Origin: Calvatia gigantea
Taxonomy: Eukaryota; Basidiomycota; Agaricomycetes; Agaricales; Lycoperdaceae
Direction of reading: 5' to 3'
DNA length: 64,000 nucleotides
NCBI GenBank assembly: GCA_025093985.1
Contig: JACAAK010000002.1
Location: forward strand, 2,108,001 to 2,172,000
Each line of letters opens with the position of its first letter. Position 1 is the first letter of the stretch. Made by a program: the position numbers and the translations under genes. The notes under the pieces are model-generated. The model made no database searches. It was not told the DNA's origin and saw only the letters and a program-made list of their open reading frames with translations. Shown piece after piece: positions 9,901 to 22,739 of this stretch.

Positions 9901-12767
9901 ATGACCACGACGGTCATCGAGTCTTTTGACGCCCAAATGCTCGACTACCAGAACGACCACGACGTCCAAATGCACGTGTCATCGTCGGATCCTTGGCTCC
10001 AGGACATGGTTCCGATGGAGGACGATGGACAGATAGCCTTCCAACCAAAGGGAACAGTGGCGGACTCAACACCGACCGTTGAAGTAGACATGGAAGCTTA
10101 TATTGACGCTGAGCATATTGAATACGAAATGGCAGATGATAACCACGGTCATAACCCAACTTCTGCAGAGCTACTGGACGTCGACCTACTTGATGCTTCC
10201 GCAGTGCAATCACCTTCTGTCACGGTGGCCCCTTTACCTACAACGCCGTCCGTTGAGTATTCACAAACTCAATTCACGGCGCGCATTTCTTCAACTTCAG
10301 ATCTGTCTCCGCCGGTTCCCCCTGTACCACCGAAACACACGGCCGTTCCCACTGCCGTCGTTGACTCAGCCGCAGCAGCCCCCTCAACACCAGAAAATCC
10401 CATTGTTGAAGCTCCTCAGGCCGATATTTCGTCATCCGTAATTGAGCCGCCTTCGGATTTTGTTTTGCTTCCCGAATCTGTCGCCTATCATACCAACGAC
10501 GGTGCTGAGCAAGTTGTTGACCACGAAACACATCATTCGGGTGGGGCTTCTCCGGAATACCATGACGCCGTGCGGCAAAGTTCTGTTGCAGCACAATCTG
10601 TGGCTGAACCCCACCCGGGCACAGAGAAGGGGGCCACCTTAAACTCTACTTTCTCCGCGACTATTGAGGATCAGGGTGAATCGCATCGCCTTGATTCGGA
10701 CCAAGGACCATCTCAACCTGGCTTTATTAACAAAGCGGGGACGCCTGTTACTTATCACGGCCCGGTCGAACCTCGGGCAAGTGAAGAAGCGGTTGAAGGG
10801 CATCTCCCTGGCGGCGTCGTGCAGAACCTTCATGTCAACAATGGAGATACCTACGTTGAACGGGAATCGGTCGCTGTACCTGCACCTCCTGAGGAATCGT
10901 GGGGCGCAGTGCAACAGAACCAAACGGAGGGAGATGTCCTTCTTACCACACAAACCGCTGATCAACCAGCTGAGGCTTCAAATAGTGTATCGGAAGAGGC
11001 TTACCTCGAGGCTCCTCCGCCCATCCTCCTTTCCATTTTCTCAACTGATCATCCTGAGCTCTGCCTTTTTAATAAACCTCCCGACCCGCTGCCGGACTGA
11101 GGATGATACGCAGGAACGGCATATCCTTCTCCAACAAACACCTACCCTTTACTATGAAGCTTTGGACCAGGCGTTTGAAGTTCTTCGTCAGGACGAATAT
11201 GTCAGTACTGTCCTTGAGGTTGCAGGCAATGAATTAGCACTTGAAGCCTATGAACTTGGTCTAGCAATTACAGAGGTATGTCCATCCACAATGAATGTAC
11301 AGCTGTAAAATCAACTGGGTTCGGACAGGATAACATTCATGCTCGAGAAATTAGTTTGCACGATATCCACGCGTTACACGATTCTGCTGATTTAAGTGGT
11401 CCCCTTCGACTTCGATTGTATATCTCAGGCCCGCGTTTCATTGTTCGTTACCACATGTTACAACAGGGAATGGTCAAGCTTCACGTGGACGAGGCACAAA
11501 TACCTGAGCACGAAGAGATAGGTAACTCTAAATCTTTGTCCGTTCAACTTCACAACCTAACATGCCTTTAGAAGATTCTGACGTTGACGAACTGCATGAA
11601 GGTAGTGAGCACATGCAACATCACTTTTCAGGAGCAGAGACTGCTGCACTGGAGCAGCAGCCAGAACCCGGACAACTGGAAGACGCCGAAGGTCAGCCAG
11701 AGGAAGAAAGTGAGCATCTAGATGGAGACTACGAAAGTTCTTACTGACGAGGCAGAAGGGACGATGTCTTACACGGGCGAAATCGATCTCTCTGCTCTTC
11801 CCCCTTTCGTTGATTCTCCTGATGCTTCTGGGGAAGGAGAACAAGCAGAAAATAACGAAAATGCGGATCTGAGGCATGCTGAGATCGCGACTGGCGATAA
11901 TGTTGTCACTGACGAAGACCGTGTGGAAGAGGTTGCAGATACGGAAAATCCACAGTCTCCCAGCCAGGAAGAAGGTGCTCCTGAAACAAGGCTACCAGAT
12001 ACTAATCAGGACAGCTCGCCAGAAGCGGAGCAAGCAGTTCACGATCTCCATGGAAATTTCAATGAGGAACACATTTCAGTCCCCGGGTCACCTGGTACCC
12101 GCCATGACGCTAGTGAAACGTGTGATGGTGAGGGTATGTTGGATTTTGTTGCACGATCTTGTTGATATGCTGATGATTTCCCTCTGCAGGACAAGGTCAA
12201 CCCAGTACTCAGGAAAACACGGATAAAACCCCACAGCCCGAACATGCTGAGATCACTGACGAAGAACGTAAGTTTCAAGAAGCTTGGGATCATGTTTACA
12301 CACTCAGATTGTTGCAGCTCGAAACCCGGAACATACAAATGAAGAATTACACGGAGCAGAGGGCGAAGCCGTGGGTGATCAACCTGTGAATGCTGAAGCA
12401 GATTCAAATGGTAGGAATTCGAACCAAATACCTCAAATAGTGTGCTCATGTTACCGTTGCCTTAGACATAGAAGAACTCAAGGATTTCGAGGGCGACCTA
12501 GGGGAAACCTGGGATGATGAACTTGATGGCGAAGGCGATCCTGACACAACCTGGGAAGCAGAGCAAGAGAATGATGAGCATCTCTCGAACGAAAGTTCAG
12601 TGACCTTATCCAGCAAGGCTTCCAAGCGTAGCTTTGATGAGTATGAGTTTGAGGATTCCGACGACGAAAATCCCACCTCTGAGTCTCCGGGTGCGTTCTC
12701 CTTTTCGACACAACTATTCCTAATCTGATGAAGCTCCTACAGGCACCAAACGTCCGCGGGTGGCGTG
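9901..12767 (+). CDS. Long acidic, largely disordered protein of unknown function (apparent frameshift)
   Basis: Starts MTTTVIESFDAQMLDYQND. The first 400 residues are low-complexity, rich in Glu, Asp, Pro, Ser and Val, and probably disordered. A more conserved central block follows: PPPILLSIFSTDHPELCLFN, HILLQQTPTLYYEALDQAFE, AYELGLAITEDNIHAREISL and GPLRLRLYISGPRF. The tail is very acidic (EELKDFEGDLGETWDD) and ends with a basic TKRPRVA that could act as a nuclear signal. The frame breaks at about 11090-11100 (see findings). The stop at 12765-12767 overlaps a perfect GTGAGT donor; if that donor is used with TTATAG at 12863, the protein would end at 12933 instead. I do not know a function; a chromatin or nuclear role is only a guess from composition. 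Confidence 0.7.
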
Positions 12768-13373
12768 AGTTTCGGCCGCTCAATATCTTGCCATCCACCA
12801 CCCCCATCCTCTCCCGTCCCCCCCCCCCACCTTCAAAAGCCCACAAAACCACAATAATTATAGGCTAAGTTATTCCTCCCACTCGTTGGCTGAGATGCTC
12901 CTTGCAAACGTCTGGTATCCTATTTTCCCCTGATCTACTAATTTTCAAGGTAAGATCTTCCGCGACGAATACTTTTAGGACATCTGGACGAGATGGCTGC
13001 CCCGATTTTGGAACCCAAAAAAGGCTGCCGTTCGAGGATGTGACAGGTTGGCGCTTAGCGTTACCTTTGGCCATGCAGCTTTCGTTATTGTTTCACGCAT
13101 GTGTGATTAGTTCTGTCCGTGTTACCCTTACATTGTGGCAGTTTTTCACTACAGTACTCTTAATGTTTGCAATTTCTCCTTTTGATAAGACGGAACTTAC
13201 CGATGTAGCTTTCGGAATGAATTGAAATTGATGGTAAAGTTGGCATCACTCATCGTTTACCACTCCCAGTTTGTCACCTATCCAGCGGATTCCATGTCAA
13301 CATATCCGTAGAAGAACAGCTTACACGAATTAATCTGAAATATAGCTGATAATCCCCCGCATCGTGCTCCCTT
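12768..13373. other. Intergenic region with C-tract
   Basis: About 600 bp between the acidic orphan and RPC82, with an 11-base C run at 12818-12828. Weak open frames occur on both strands (for example minus 13074-12865) but none has a recognisable domain or clear splice chain. The first 165 bp may be an alternative last intron and exon of the upstream gene. Confidence 0.45.
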
Positions 13374-15495
13374 ATGGCAGATGTTAACACGGCTCAATTG
13401 TCCACTGAAATCGTTCACTCACATTTTGGACCTTTAACCGCGGTATGAAGTCATCTTCCGGTCTTTGGATACAACTAGATCTCACAACCTGAATGCTTAG
13501 CAAGTGGTATCAATCCTCCTCACCCGCGGTCGGCTGCCTCTACCTCAAATAATCCGGTACACTCGACTTAAACCTCGAATTGTGCAAGCATCTATCCTTG
13601 TCCTTATTCAGCAAAATCTGCTATGGCACGCACAGAACGATGATGGGACAGAGGTCTTTGAGGTAAACGTAGACGAATGCTTGATGCGACTGAGATTCGG
13701 GAAATTTGTTTTCCTAGCCCAACAGCTCTTTGGAAAGGCGGTGAGTCAGTCGCAGTGACTTCACTTCCCGATTTGAGTTATTTATAATGATCGCTTCGTC
13801 TGGCACCTGTAGGGTGCGCAGGTCGTACAAATCATACTTGACCACGGAAAACTGCGCTTGCCGGAAATCTTGAACCTCCTGGGTATCCACGAGCAGAAGG
13901 GTACGGCATTGAACTCGCCATGTTACGTCAGGGATGGCTCATTCTTGCATTATAGTTGTTACCGTTTACCGAGGAGTCATACACAAGCTGGTTACAGGGG
14001 GTTACCTGAAGCCGTCACCGGCTTTATCTCATGTGTCACCAAAAGATAAACAGATCAAATATGAGATGGAGGAGAAAGCAAAAATTTCTGGATTTCCGAC
14101 CGCGAAGGAGCTGAGAGAAGCAAAATATGCTGCAGATGCGAGATTGAGGAGAGAAGAGGAAGAAATTGAAAAGGCTGGTATGGTATGTATATATTTGAAC
14201 GACACAGCGAACGAAGGAAACTGACAACTGGATTAGAAACGGAAAACGGCTGGCCAACATGTCCATAAAGCTCGAAAACAGAAAACGGAGGAGAATGAAA
14301 TTGTTGTTGATGTGGGTACAGGTGTCCCGGTGATTCAATCCGGATTTAACGAGCTTTGCCTATAGGAAGCGGTGTATTTCCGAGCAAACTTTGACAAGTT
14401 CAATGTCCACATCCGAAATAACGTGAGTACCTCGAAATATTGTTTCCACCAAATGCGGAAGCTCCCGCCCAGTTGATCATCGATGCTGCAAGGAAACGAT
14501 ATAACGAAGGTGTTGCTGCTGTTCTGAAAGCCGTTCTGAAGATCACAGAAAATTCTCAACGGAGCGTAGCAGAAGTCCGTTCAGGTAAGGGTACCCCAGC
14601 TATACCCAAGTCCTGACTCTGATGGTTTCCAGCACCTGTATCCCTTCCAAATATCATAATGCAACTCTCAGACGAAGAGCACTTGACCCGAGGACTCATC
14701 TTGGCAGAGAAAAGACCCTCGAATGCTACATGCATAAAAGAGTACCTGGGGATGCTCTCATGCGGCGATAATCCAACGCCGGCAGGAAAGGCGGCTTCCT
14801 TTGTTTCATTTACGTCGCCGAAAGTGCAAGTGGAATTCGACATTACTGGACGGCGATTGCGCAGACACGTGTTGGAGTCAGTCACAAGAGAAAAGCACGG
14901 CAATGAGGGTGTGAGGATTCTGCGGTTGCTGATGGACATGGGAAAGATGGATGATAAACAGGTATGTCCCCTCATGGGCCTCAGACAAGAGAAAGACTTA
15001 TGAACACTGCAGATATCCAAAATTGTAATGATGGCGGGCAAAGATGTCCGTTCTCTGTTGACGGCCCTTGCTACCGACTCACTCATTAGCACCCAAGAAG
15101 TGCCCAAAAGTGCGGATCGCAATCCTACCCGCACATTCTACCTGTGGTGAGCACTTCGCTGACGACGAGAATAATCCTCCACTGACTTGGATGAGGACAG
15201 GTATGTCGATCAACATAAGGCATTTTCCACAATTCGGGGACAAGTATACAAGACGTTGTATAATATCAGCATGAGGCGGCGCGCTGAAAAGATGGTGCCT
15301 GAAGTGAAAGCCGTTCTGGAGAAAAGGGAGCGTAGTGACGTGAGTCAGGATGAGGGATTGCTGACCCGATTGGAGCGGGAAATATTGAGGGAATGGGAAA
15401 TGAAATCGGAGAGGCTGACAACGCTGGAAATGCGCGTAGAGGAGATGCTGTTTATTTTGAAGGATCTCGCCGTCCTGGGAATAGACGAAGATTGA
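13374..15495 (+). CDS. RPC82: DNA-directed RNA polymerase III subunit RPC3 (Rpc82)
   Basis: Subunit of the Pol III-specific Rpc82-Rpc34-Rpc31 subcomplex needed for initiation at tRNA and 5S genes. Starts MADVNTAQLSTEIVHSHFG and after one intron continues QVVSILLTRGRLPLPQIIRY, the family's first winged-helix block. The second repeat reads LLWHAQNDDGTEVFEVNVDE, then LRFGKFVFLAQQLFG; a further block reads GAQVVQIILDHGKLRLPEIL. The C-terminal part contains KLQVEFDITGRRLRRHVLES-like sequence (14820-14880) and the terminal coiled coil VYKTLYNISMRRRAEKM through VEEMLFILKDLAVLGIDED. Many short introns. Domain order and ends agree with the family. Confidence 0.88.
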
Positions 15496-15930
15496 CCAGA
15501 CCTATTTATCTTTATATTGCCTGAACTTGAAGCTTGAAAGCTTGAAGTCTTGATTGTTGAGAGATTATAATGTACTATCCTTCACCCCCAGGAGAAAATG
15601 GTAGGATAGCGGGCGTTGGGTCGCTTGCGATTCAAAGCTGTGGGCTAGTAAGTCACCCAAATAATATTTCTGGTAATTTACAATCCCAATGAGGGATTAG
15701 CACAGGGCTTGGGAGTGCCGTGCTGTTCATCGAAGGGGCAGATGTGAACAACAGCGGCTGCCAGTCTAGGAGTGTGTAAGCGGTGAGCGGCGACACATAC
15801 AGCCTGTAGCAAAACTGTATTTGTTGTCAGCTGGGCTCTGCCAACAATTGACGTTTTGCCAATGACTGCCATGGTCAGCGCTTGACGGGATCACTGCACA
15901 GACATCGATGGGTTCTATATATTTAAGTGT
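15496..15930. other. Intergenic region
   Basis: About 435 bp with small imperfect direct repeats of a CTTGAAG-type unit near 15523-15550. An open frame on the minus strand (15872-15678) is alanine-rich and has no recognisable family. A TATATATTTAA-like AT stretch at 15917-15926 lies just before the downstream gene's ATG. Confidence 0.4.
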
Positions 15931-17133
15931 ATGACGTTGACTCGCATGCTACAACAAATTAAACGGTTTCTTTCTAGATTCCTCGAATCTCACCTTAGCC
16001 TTATGCCACTCGAACGCTCGGCCCGCACAGAGACGTCCCGTGCTTACGTTCACTCCCCTGAACTTCCACGCCATCCAGGACCTGATTGGACTCGTTTCGT
16101 CTGTATATCTGATACCCACTCTCGGACTCGCTATAACCTACCCCCTGGAGATGTTCTATTGCATGCTGGAGATCTGAGTAGCTGGGGATACCCGGCGCAA
16201 TTAATGGCAACACTGGACTGGATAGAAAGGCTGGATTACCCAACGAAAATGTGAGTTGTATATTTGTTGTTTCACTAGATTAATATTGACAATGTCACGT
16301 TTATAGACTCATCGCTGGGAACCACGATGTAAGTTATCTCTCCCAGGAATCCGGCTGTTTTGAAACAGTATCGTTGGCTTTCGTCTACTAGTTGTGCTTG
16401 GACAAAGAAGTTGCGGTTTTCGAGGAGGACGAGGTGCGTTAAGGGACTGCGAGCAACAGCTTTGGTTTCAACTGAATTTTTAGCGGGCTGTTCAGATGCT
16501 GGCCGCGGTGCGGGAGTATGTGAAGGGGGAGAAGATGAAGAAAGCAAATGTTCATTACCTCGAGTATGGATCCTTCACGTTCACAACAGGTGCTGGTCGG
16601 AAATGGGTAGTATATGGTTCCCCCGTAGGTGGTCAATCCACAGTGTTGACGTAGGGCTACTGAGCACTTTAAATCTCAAAGGCGTCACCCAAGTATGCAA
16701 CAGGAGCCTTTCAATACGTTAAGCCCAAGGAGGCTGAAGGTATTTACCTGTGTTTGCTCTGAACGTCTCAGAATTTGAGTTCCCTGATGTTATTCAGTCA
16801 TCTATGATCGAATTCCGTTGAATACTGAGATTTTGTTAACGCATACGCCACCCAAGGGGTGTCTCGATGTCACAGGAAAGGGCAAAGAAGCTGGTTGCCG
16901 AGTACTGAGGAGAAGACTACAGGCGCTGGAGGCATGTCGGCTGCATGTGTTTGGGTCGGTGTCATTTGCATTGGGTGTTTTGAAAATCGCCTGTATTGAT
17001 GAGGGCTCTGATTAGGCATATTCATGAGAGTGGGGGGGTAGATATGATACAAACGCAGGTCGGGTTCAGGGTAGCAGTAAACGCAGCGATAGCGAGGACA
17101 GAGTCGGCGATTGTAGTAGATCTGTTGAATTGA
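15931..17133 (+). CDS. Calcineurin-like metallophosphoesterase, MPPED/UPF0046 type
   Basis: Predicted metal-dependent phosphodiesterase related to animal MPPED1/2. Ordered motifs: FVCISDTHSRT, VLLHAGDLSSWG, LIAGNHD (split by an intron at about 16330), WVVYGSP, then after an intron ASPKYATGAFQYVKPKEAE, LLTHTPPKG and FGHIHESGGVDM. The last His motif is visible only if the intron GTCGGT...GATTAG (about 16956-17014) is removed, giving HVFG-HIHESGG. The tail RVAVNAAIARTESAIVVDLLN ends at 17131-17133. Start 15931 adds about 25 basic/hydrophobic residues before an alternative Met (MPLERSAR). Substrate is unknown. Confidence 0.85.
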
Positions 17134-17272
17134 GTGTGTTGTGGTTAAGTGTACTTACGGTAATATAGAGTGGCACAATTCACACTCCGCCATTTCCTCA
17201 TTTCAGGCGCGTCTTGCATAACTTTAAACGCGTTCGTTCCTTGTCATCTACTCCCACTACCTCGCGACATCC

Positions 17273-20200
17273 ATGCATGTTGAATTGAACAAGGCTGTAT
17301 TCAGCTCTCGCGTAAAGCGTATCTACGAAGGCTGGTCGGTGGGTGCTCCTTGTATGTTAGTCTTGATGTTGCTCGGGAATAGTGACTGGTTCGATTATAA
17401 CTCTAGAACGCTGACAAAAACGACGATTATGCCTCGTTAGCGGATACGGATGGTCTCCTCCTTATTGCTGGGGATCCTGCGGCGGAAGACGAACCCATGC
17501 GAAAGGGTACTTGTTTCCAGGTGAGCGAGCCCAGGGAACCGACATCTTCCTCAATACGGTTACTAAGCATGACTCGAAGCAATGGCTACTAGGCTATGAA
17601 TTCCCGTCGACGCTTATGTTGTTCCAGAAGGAGCAGATATCAATTTTATGTTCTGCGAGCAAAGGTTCGCGCAATTTGATATATTTCGCCCTGTTGGCTA
17701 ACACGCGACCACGATGTTGTAGCCAAAATTCTAGCGCAAATCGAAGGGTCGGAAGGCCTTGTACCGATCAAGATCTTGGTCCAGGCAAAAGGAAAGGAGT
17801 CTGCCAATGATGCTCTTCCTCAGTTCTTTGAACTATACTGCAAATCCAAACGCGTGGGCACATTCCTGAAGGAGCAGCACACCGGAAAATTGATCGCAGA
17901 TTGGGAGAAACTGATCTCTGAGGCTTCAGAAAAGCCTGAGTTGGTTGATATGTCACTCGCCATTTCTGCAGCGATGGCTGTAAAGGACGAGGAAGAACTA
18001 GTGAGTCCGTTTAGCACATACCATTTCATCGGTTTCTCAGTGTGTGTAAAATTTATAGAAAGCCGTACAAACTGCCGGCTCTCTGACATCGACCCTTCTC
18101 AAGTATCATGTTGCACCAAAGCTCGAATCTATTTTGGATAAAGAGTCTCAAATTACGCATGATACGTTAGCAGCCCAGATAGAGGCACGTTTGGGTTCGG
18201 GAGAAGGGAAGGATGCGAGAGGTCCCGATATGAAAGTATGGAACAAAGGCAAAAATTTGGATAAGGTAGGTAATCCTTCTAGAAGGAGATGAGCTACATG
18301 ACCTATGACATACCTTAGGTGGACTGGCAACTTGTAGAATTCTGCTACCCCCCTATCATTATCTCGCGTTCCAGCAAAACGGGTTATGATCTACGCTACA
18401 CCGTTGAGTCTACTGAGGATAACATAGCCCACAAAGGGGTTCTCTTAATATCCGTTGGTATGCGGTACAAGTCGTATTGCACGAGTGTTGGCAGGACATT
18501 CATTGTGGATCCGAAACCTGTGAGCATCATTTATCTGGGTTGTACGTGCTTAATAGCTAAGCGCTTTGTAGGAGCAAGAAACGCAATACAACCTACTACT
18601 ATCGCTACAGGCAGAGCTACTGTCATTCATCAAGGATGGAGTCGTTGCTCGTGACGCCTACCAGCATGCGGTGTCATTCGTCAGGCAGAAGAACCCAGAT
18701 TTAGAGAAGAATTTAGTGAAGAACATTGGTTTTGGGGTGAGTTACGTGTATCGAGTTCAGGTTTTCCAGCGGTTTATGGAGTGTTTGGACAGACTGGTAT
18801 GGAATTCCGTGACAGTGCTTATCTCCTCTCAAACAAAAACGGTCGTGTCTTGAAGAAAGATATGACGCTAATTCTTGGGCTCGGTTTCACCGACCTAAAT
18901 GATGCTGGCCAGAAGTGAGCGGATAGAACCTTTGGTAGCCCAGGACTAAGAGTTCGCTATAGATATGCACTTCACCTGACAGACACGATTTGTGTTGGTC
19001 GAGATAAGTCTACGCTCCTGACGGAGGGAACCAAGTCTCCCAAGGACACTTTATTCTTCCTTAACGATGAAGAAGAAGAGGAAGAAAAGAAGGAGAGGAA
19101 GCCCCCCGTTGTGCCCCGCTCCAACGGTTCCCCGGCAAAGAAAACAGCTGGCACAAAGGTTCTCCGTGGTCAGACTCGGAGGGCCGCTCAAGACGAGGTT
19201 CACCAGACCGCAGCCACTAGACTGCTAGAGCACCAGAAAGAACTTCATGAGAAACTTCAAGAAGAAGGTTTCCGTCGATACTCTGAAGACGGAGGAGGCA
19301 CTGGCACTCGTGAAGGAAAGACTTGGAAGAGGTTTCAGAGTTACAAGGGTGAAGTTGCTTTGCCACCAGAAGTGGATAGGCTTAGGGTGCGCAATCCCAA
19401 CTATCACGTATATTATGCCACTAATGATTCACACAGATTCATGTTGATCGCAAAGCTCAAACGGTCGTCCTGCCTATTCACGGCTTCGCTGTGCCTTTCC
19501 ATATCAATATCATTAAGAACGTTAGCAAGAATGATGAAGGAGATTTCACTTATCTCCGTATCAACTTCCAGACCCCCGGTCAGTTGACAGGCAAGAAAGA
19601 CGAGACGCCGTTCGAGGATCCTGAGGCTACTTTCGTTCGCTCTGTCTCTTACCGTTCGCCTGACTCTCATCGCTTTGATAACATCAGTAAGCAAATCACT
19701 GAGTTGAAGAAGGAAGCAAACAAGAGAGAGCAGCAGAAAAAGGAGATGGCTGACGTGGTTGAACAAGGCAACTTGGTTGAGGTGAAGGGAAGGCGCCCTA
19801 TCAAAATGTCAGAGGCGTTTGTTCGTCCTGCACTTGACGGGAAAAGGTTGCCAGGGGAGGTTGAAATTCACCAGAATGGTGTCCGCTACCAGTCCGTCGG
19901 CGCACAGAAGATCGGTGGGTACACTGTTGTGGATATCCGGGGCGGAGGAAATACTAATGCTTGTAAACAGATATCTTGTTCAGCAATATCAAGCATCTAT
20001 TTTTCCAGCCATGCGACCACGAGTTGTTGGTGATCGTTCACCTCCATCTCAGGTCTCCTATCATGATCGGAAAGAAGAAGACTTCTGTAGGTCGCCACAC
20101 TGGTTGCAGCAATGGGCTTTGGTCCTACTGATTATGTTCAGGATGTGCAGTTCTTCCGTGAAGCAACTGACGTTCAATTCGACGAGACGGGGAACAGAAA

Positions 20201-21227
20201 GCGCAAGCACCGCTATGGTGACGAGGACGAAATTGAGATGGAACAGCAGGAACGCAAACGAAGAGCTGTGCTAAATAAGGAGGTGAAAGCCTTTGCGGAA
20301 AAGATTGCTGAAGCGGCATCGGCTTCGGTAGGTCTTTGCATTTCGTGCCGAGAATAAGGTGATTGAAGAGTCACTATTTAGCTTGGGGAGGCTCTGGAAC
20401 TCGATATTCCATTCCGGGAACTATCGTTTGAGGGTGTGCCGTTCCGCACGAGCGTTCGACTCCAACCCACGACCGAATGTCTTGTTCACCTTACCGACCC
20501 ACCGTTCTTAGTCGTCACCCTCTCCGATATTGAAATTGCTTCATTGGAACGCGTTCAATATGGTTTGAAGCAATTTGATCTCGTTTTCATTTTCAAAGAC
20601 TTCACGAAAGCACCTCTGCATATCAACTCTATCCAGAGCTCACAGATGGATGATGTGAAAAATTGGCTTGAGTATGTCCCTTGTTGTCCCTCCTCTGTGC
20701 CTTAAGTGATTGTTCCTTCCTTCATCAGCTCCGTTGATATTCCGATGAGTGAAGGGCCTGTCAACCTGAACTGGGGACCCATCATGAAGCACATCAATGA
20801 AAACCCTTACGAGTTCTTCCAAGGTGGAGGATGGTCCTTCCTTGGTGGTGTCGGCGGGGCCGAAAGCGAGGAGTCCGAACAATCTGATTCCACATCCGAA
20901 TTTGAAGCTGAATCGGATGATTTCGTGGAGTCGAGTAGTAATGATGAGAGTGCTTACTCTGACGGCGGTGATGCTAGCGACGAGAGCGGGTCCTTCGGCG
21001 ACGAGAGTGACGAAGGTGCGTTTGATTTCTCATTTCTCATGTTTCAGGGCTGAATCACAACGATTTTAGGTGATGATTGGGACGAACTGGAGCGTAAAGC
21101 CGCGAAATCTGATGCCAAACGTGCTGAAGAGAGAAACAAGGGTAGTCGTTCCGACGAGTCGGATGATGATCGACCGAAGAAGAAGAAAGCGCCAGCAAAA
21201 GCGAACGGTACATCCAAGAAACGGTGA
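17273..21227 (+). CDS. SPT16: FACT complex subunit SPT16 (histone chaperone)
   Basis: Large FACT subunit that binds H2A-H2B and H3-H4 during transcription and replication. Begins [21 protein letters not shown]. Domains in order: aminopeptidase-like N-terminal domain ([34 protein letters not shown]), including an inactive peptidase fold around [17 protein letters not shown]. Then come the dimerisation region ([23 protein letters not shown], 19215-19270), the PH domains ([13 protein letters not shown] and [20 protein letters not shown]) and the Rtt106-like middle domain. The C-terminal acidic tail runs [20 protein letters not shown] through basic [16 protein letters not shown], as in the family. 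About ten short introns. It is convergent with the downstream membrane-protein gene, 107 bp apart. Confidence 0.93.
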
Positions 21228-21334
21228 AGCCTATCTAGCTCCCATTCTCTATGTCCTATTTTTTTTGCTGGCTTTGTTCACATTTATTGTATTTACATTG
21301 TCTTGTTGCGCTCCTCTAATAGTCGGAACCATTT

Positions 21335-22410
21335 CTAAGACTCCTTTTCCTTGGCAATAGCCAGGCGATCGCCAATTTGGCCCTCACGCCAAAGACTGAC
21401 TGCAATGACGGCTGCACCTGGACCAAAGAACGGGACTGCGATGAAATACCAGAACAAGATGAATGGAATTTCTATCGAGTCGGAGACAAACCAAAGTTGC
21501 GCGATGCCCATCGAGAGCAGACCGAAGGTGAGATCCCACTTGAGGAAATCCATGATGTGCAGGGATGGACCAGCGTTGCTGAGTGGCGCAAATGAGGGTA
21601 CAAGTAGAGCTTTTATGGCTTCAAGGTCGTCGAGCCGAGGCCAGATGACAGCGAAGTAGGCAGAAGACGCGAGCATGAAAGCCGCCAGGTGAAACTGTTG
21701 GAGAGTCGAAAATCCGGATTGGGCGTAATTCGGTCGACGAATTGCGAGATGTAGAAGGGTCGCAAGGGACATGTAAATGGGATATGGTTGCCAAATGGCC
21801 GTTACTGTTGGATCTTGCATTACAAGCATGCAAATGGATGGAACAGCTGCCCCAATGAGTAGGCCAAATATAATAGCCTCGACATGGGCTTTTGTGACAG
21901 GCATGGCGTTGTTGAATCTGGAACGGCCGCCACTGAGGAAGAAAATAAGCCAATAGAGAGGCGTCGTGGCACCTATTGTCAAGACTTGACTAAGTAGGCC
22001 GAAGAGGACTGGGAGAGCAACGAAGATACTGCGGTTGGTGCGGTAGCTTTCAACGGCGGGAACGGTGGCAAAGACGGAGCCGACAGCGATGAAGTACCAA
22101 AGGAATGTGAGAGGATCTCCTGGCGACATTGCTTCATGGAAGAAAACTATGACACCACAGAGCTTTTGATCGAGGGATTGGAGGCCAGTGTAAGGGAGAG
22201 CATAAGGGCTAATATTTGGCGAAGAACACCGGGAAGATATTTCGGTTGCTAGGCCAGACGCCAACAACCTCCCAATGGTGCACTGGAAAGCGTAATAGCT
22301 GAGGGTAGGAAAGACGAGAAGGGGGAGGAGAGTATCTACGAGACTTTAGTATGAACAGAAATTGGGTAAATTTACACTTGACGCGTACCCCGCAGGAAAT
22401 TCCTCGTCAT
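21335..22410 (-). CDS. Multipass integral membrane protein, unknown function
   Basis: A short first exon (MTRNFLR) joins in phase through an intron of about 50 bp to DTLLPLLVFPTLSYYAFQCT and then one long exon. About eight hydrophobic segments are visible, e.g. DPLTFLWYFIAVGSVFATV, SQVLTIGATTPLYWLIFFL, VEAIIFGLLIGAAVPSICM, LAAFMLASSAYFAVIWP, IPFILFWYFIAVPFFGPGA. Roughly 335 aa. I do not recognise a catalytic motif. The layout is loosely like the integral membrane proteins found in fungal terpenoid clusters, but no biosynthetic neighbours are present, so I leave the function open. Confidence 0.7.
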
Positions 22411-22739
22411 GGCAGCAGATTTTCCTCGACGTTGCGAGTGCTGGTGTGGTGTTGACTCTGTGGTTAAGTTCAAATATCACGCACACGCGACGTCTGTCAA
22501 GTGCACATGTTTTGATGAGCGTCAAGACGTCAATGGTTCACAACAAAAGGAAGAGTGTGAGTGACTTCCAGCAAAATTTCATTCCATGGATAACGAATAA
22601 GTCAATAAGGACAAGAGAAACCAAAAACGAGCAAATTCGTTTGTGGAGACAATGATAAGTAAGTCCTACGACAGTGGAAAATCCCACTCTCCCATTTCAC
22701 CGAAATCGTCCCAGTAAACGTGTCGCGTCCTCTCGTGAA
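22411..22739. other. Intergenic region, no gene seen
   Basis: About 330 bp upstream of the membrane-protein gene and downstream of the 88-aa gene, both on the minus strand. I see only short, unstructured open frames. It probably contains the membrane protein's promoter. Confidence 0.45.

Noticed and set aside
12865..13074. Minus-strand 69-codon frame (MAKGNAKRQPVTSSNGS ...)
   Set aside because: No family features, and the plus strand here fits the 3' end or alternative last exon of the acidic orphan and the RPC82 promoter.
15678..15872. Minus-strand alanine-rich frame in the RPC82-MPPED gap
   Set aside because: Composition alone; no domain, no neighbouring exons in frame.
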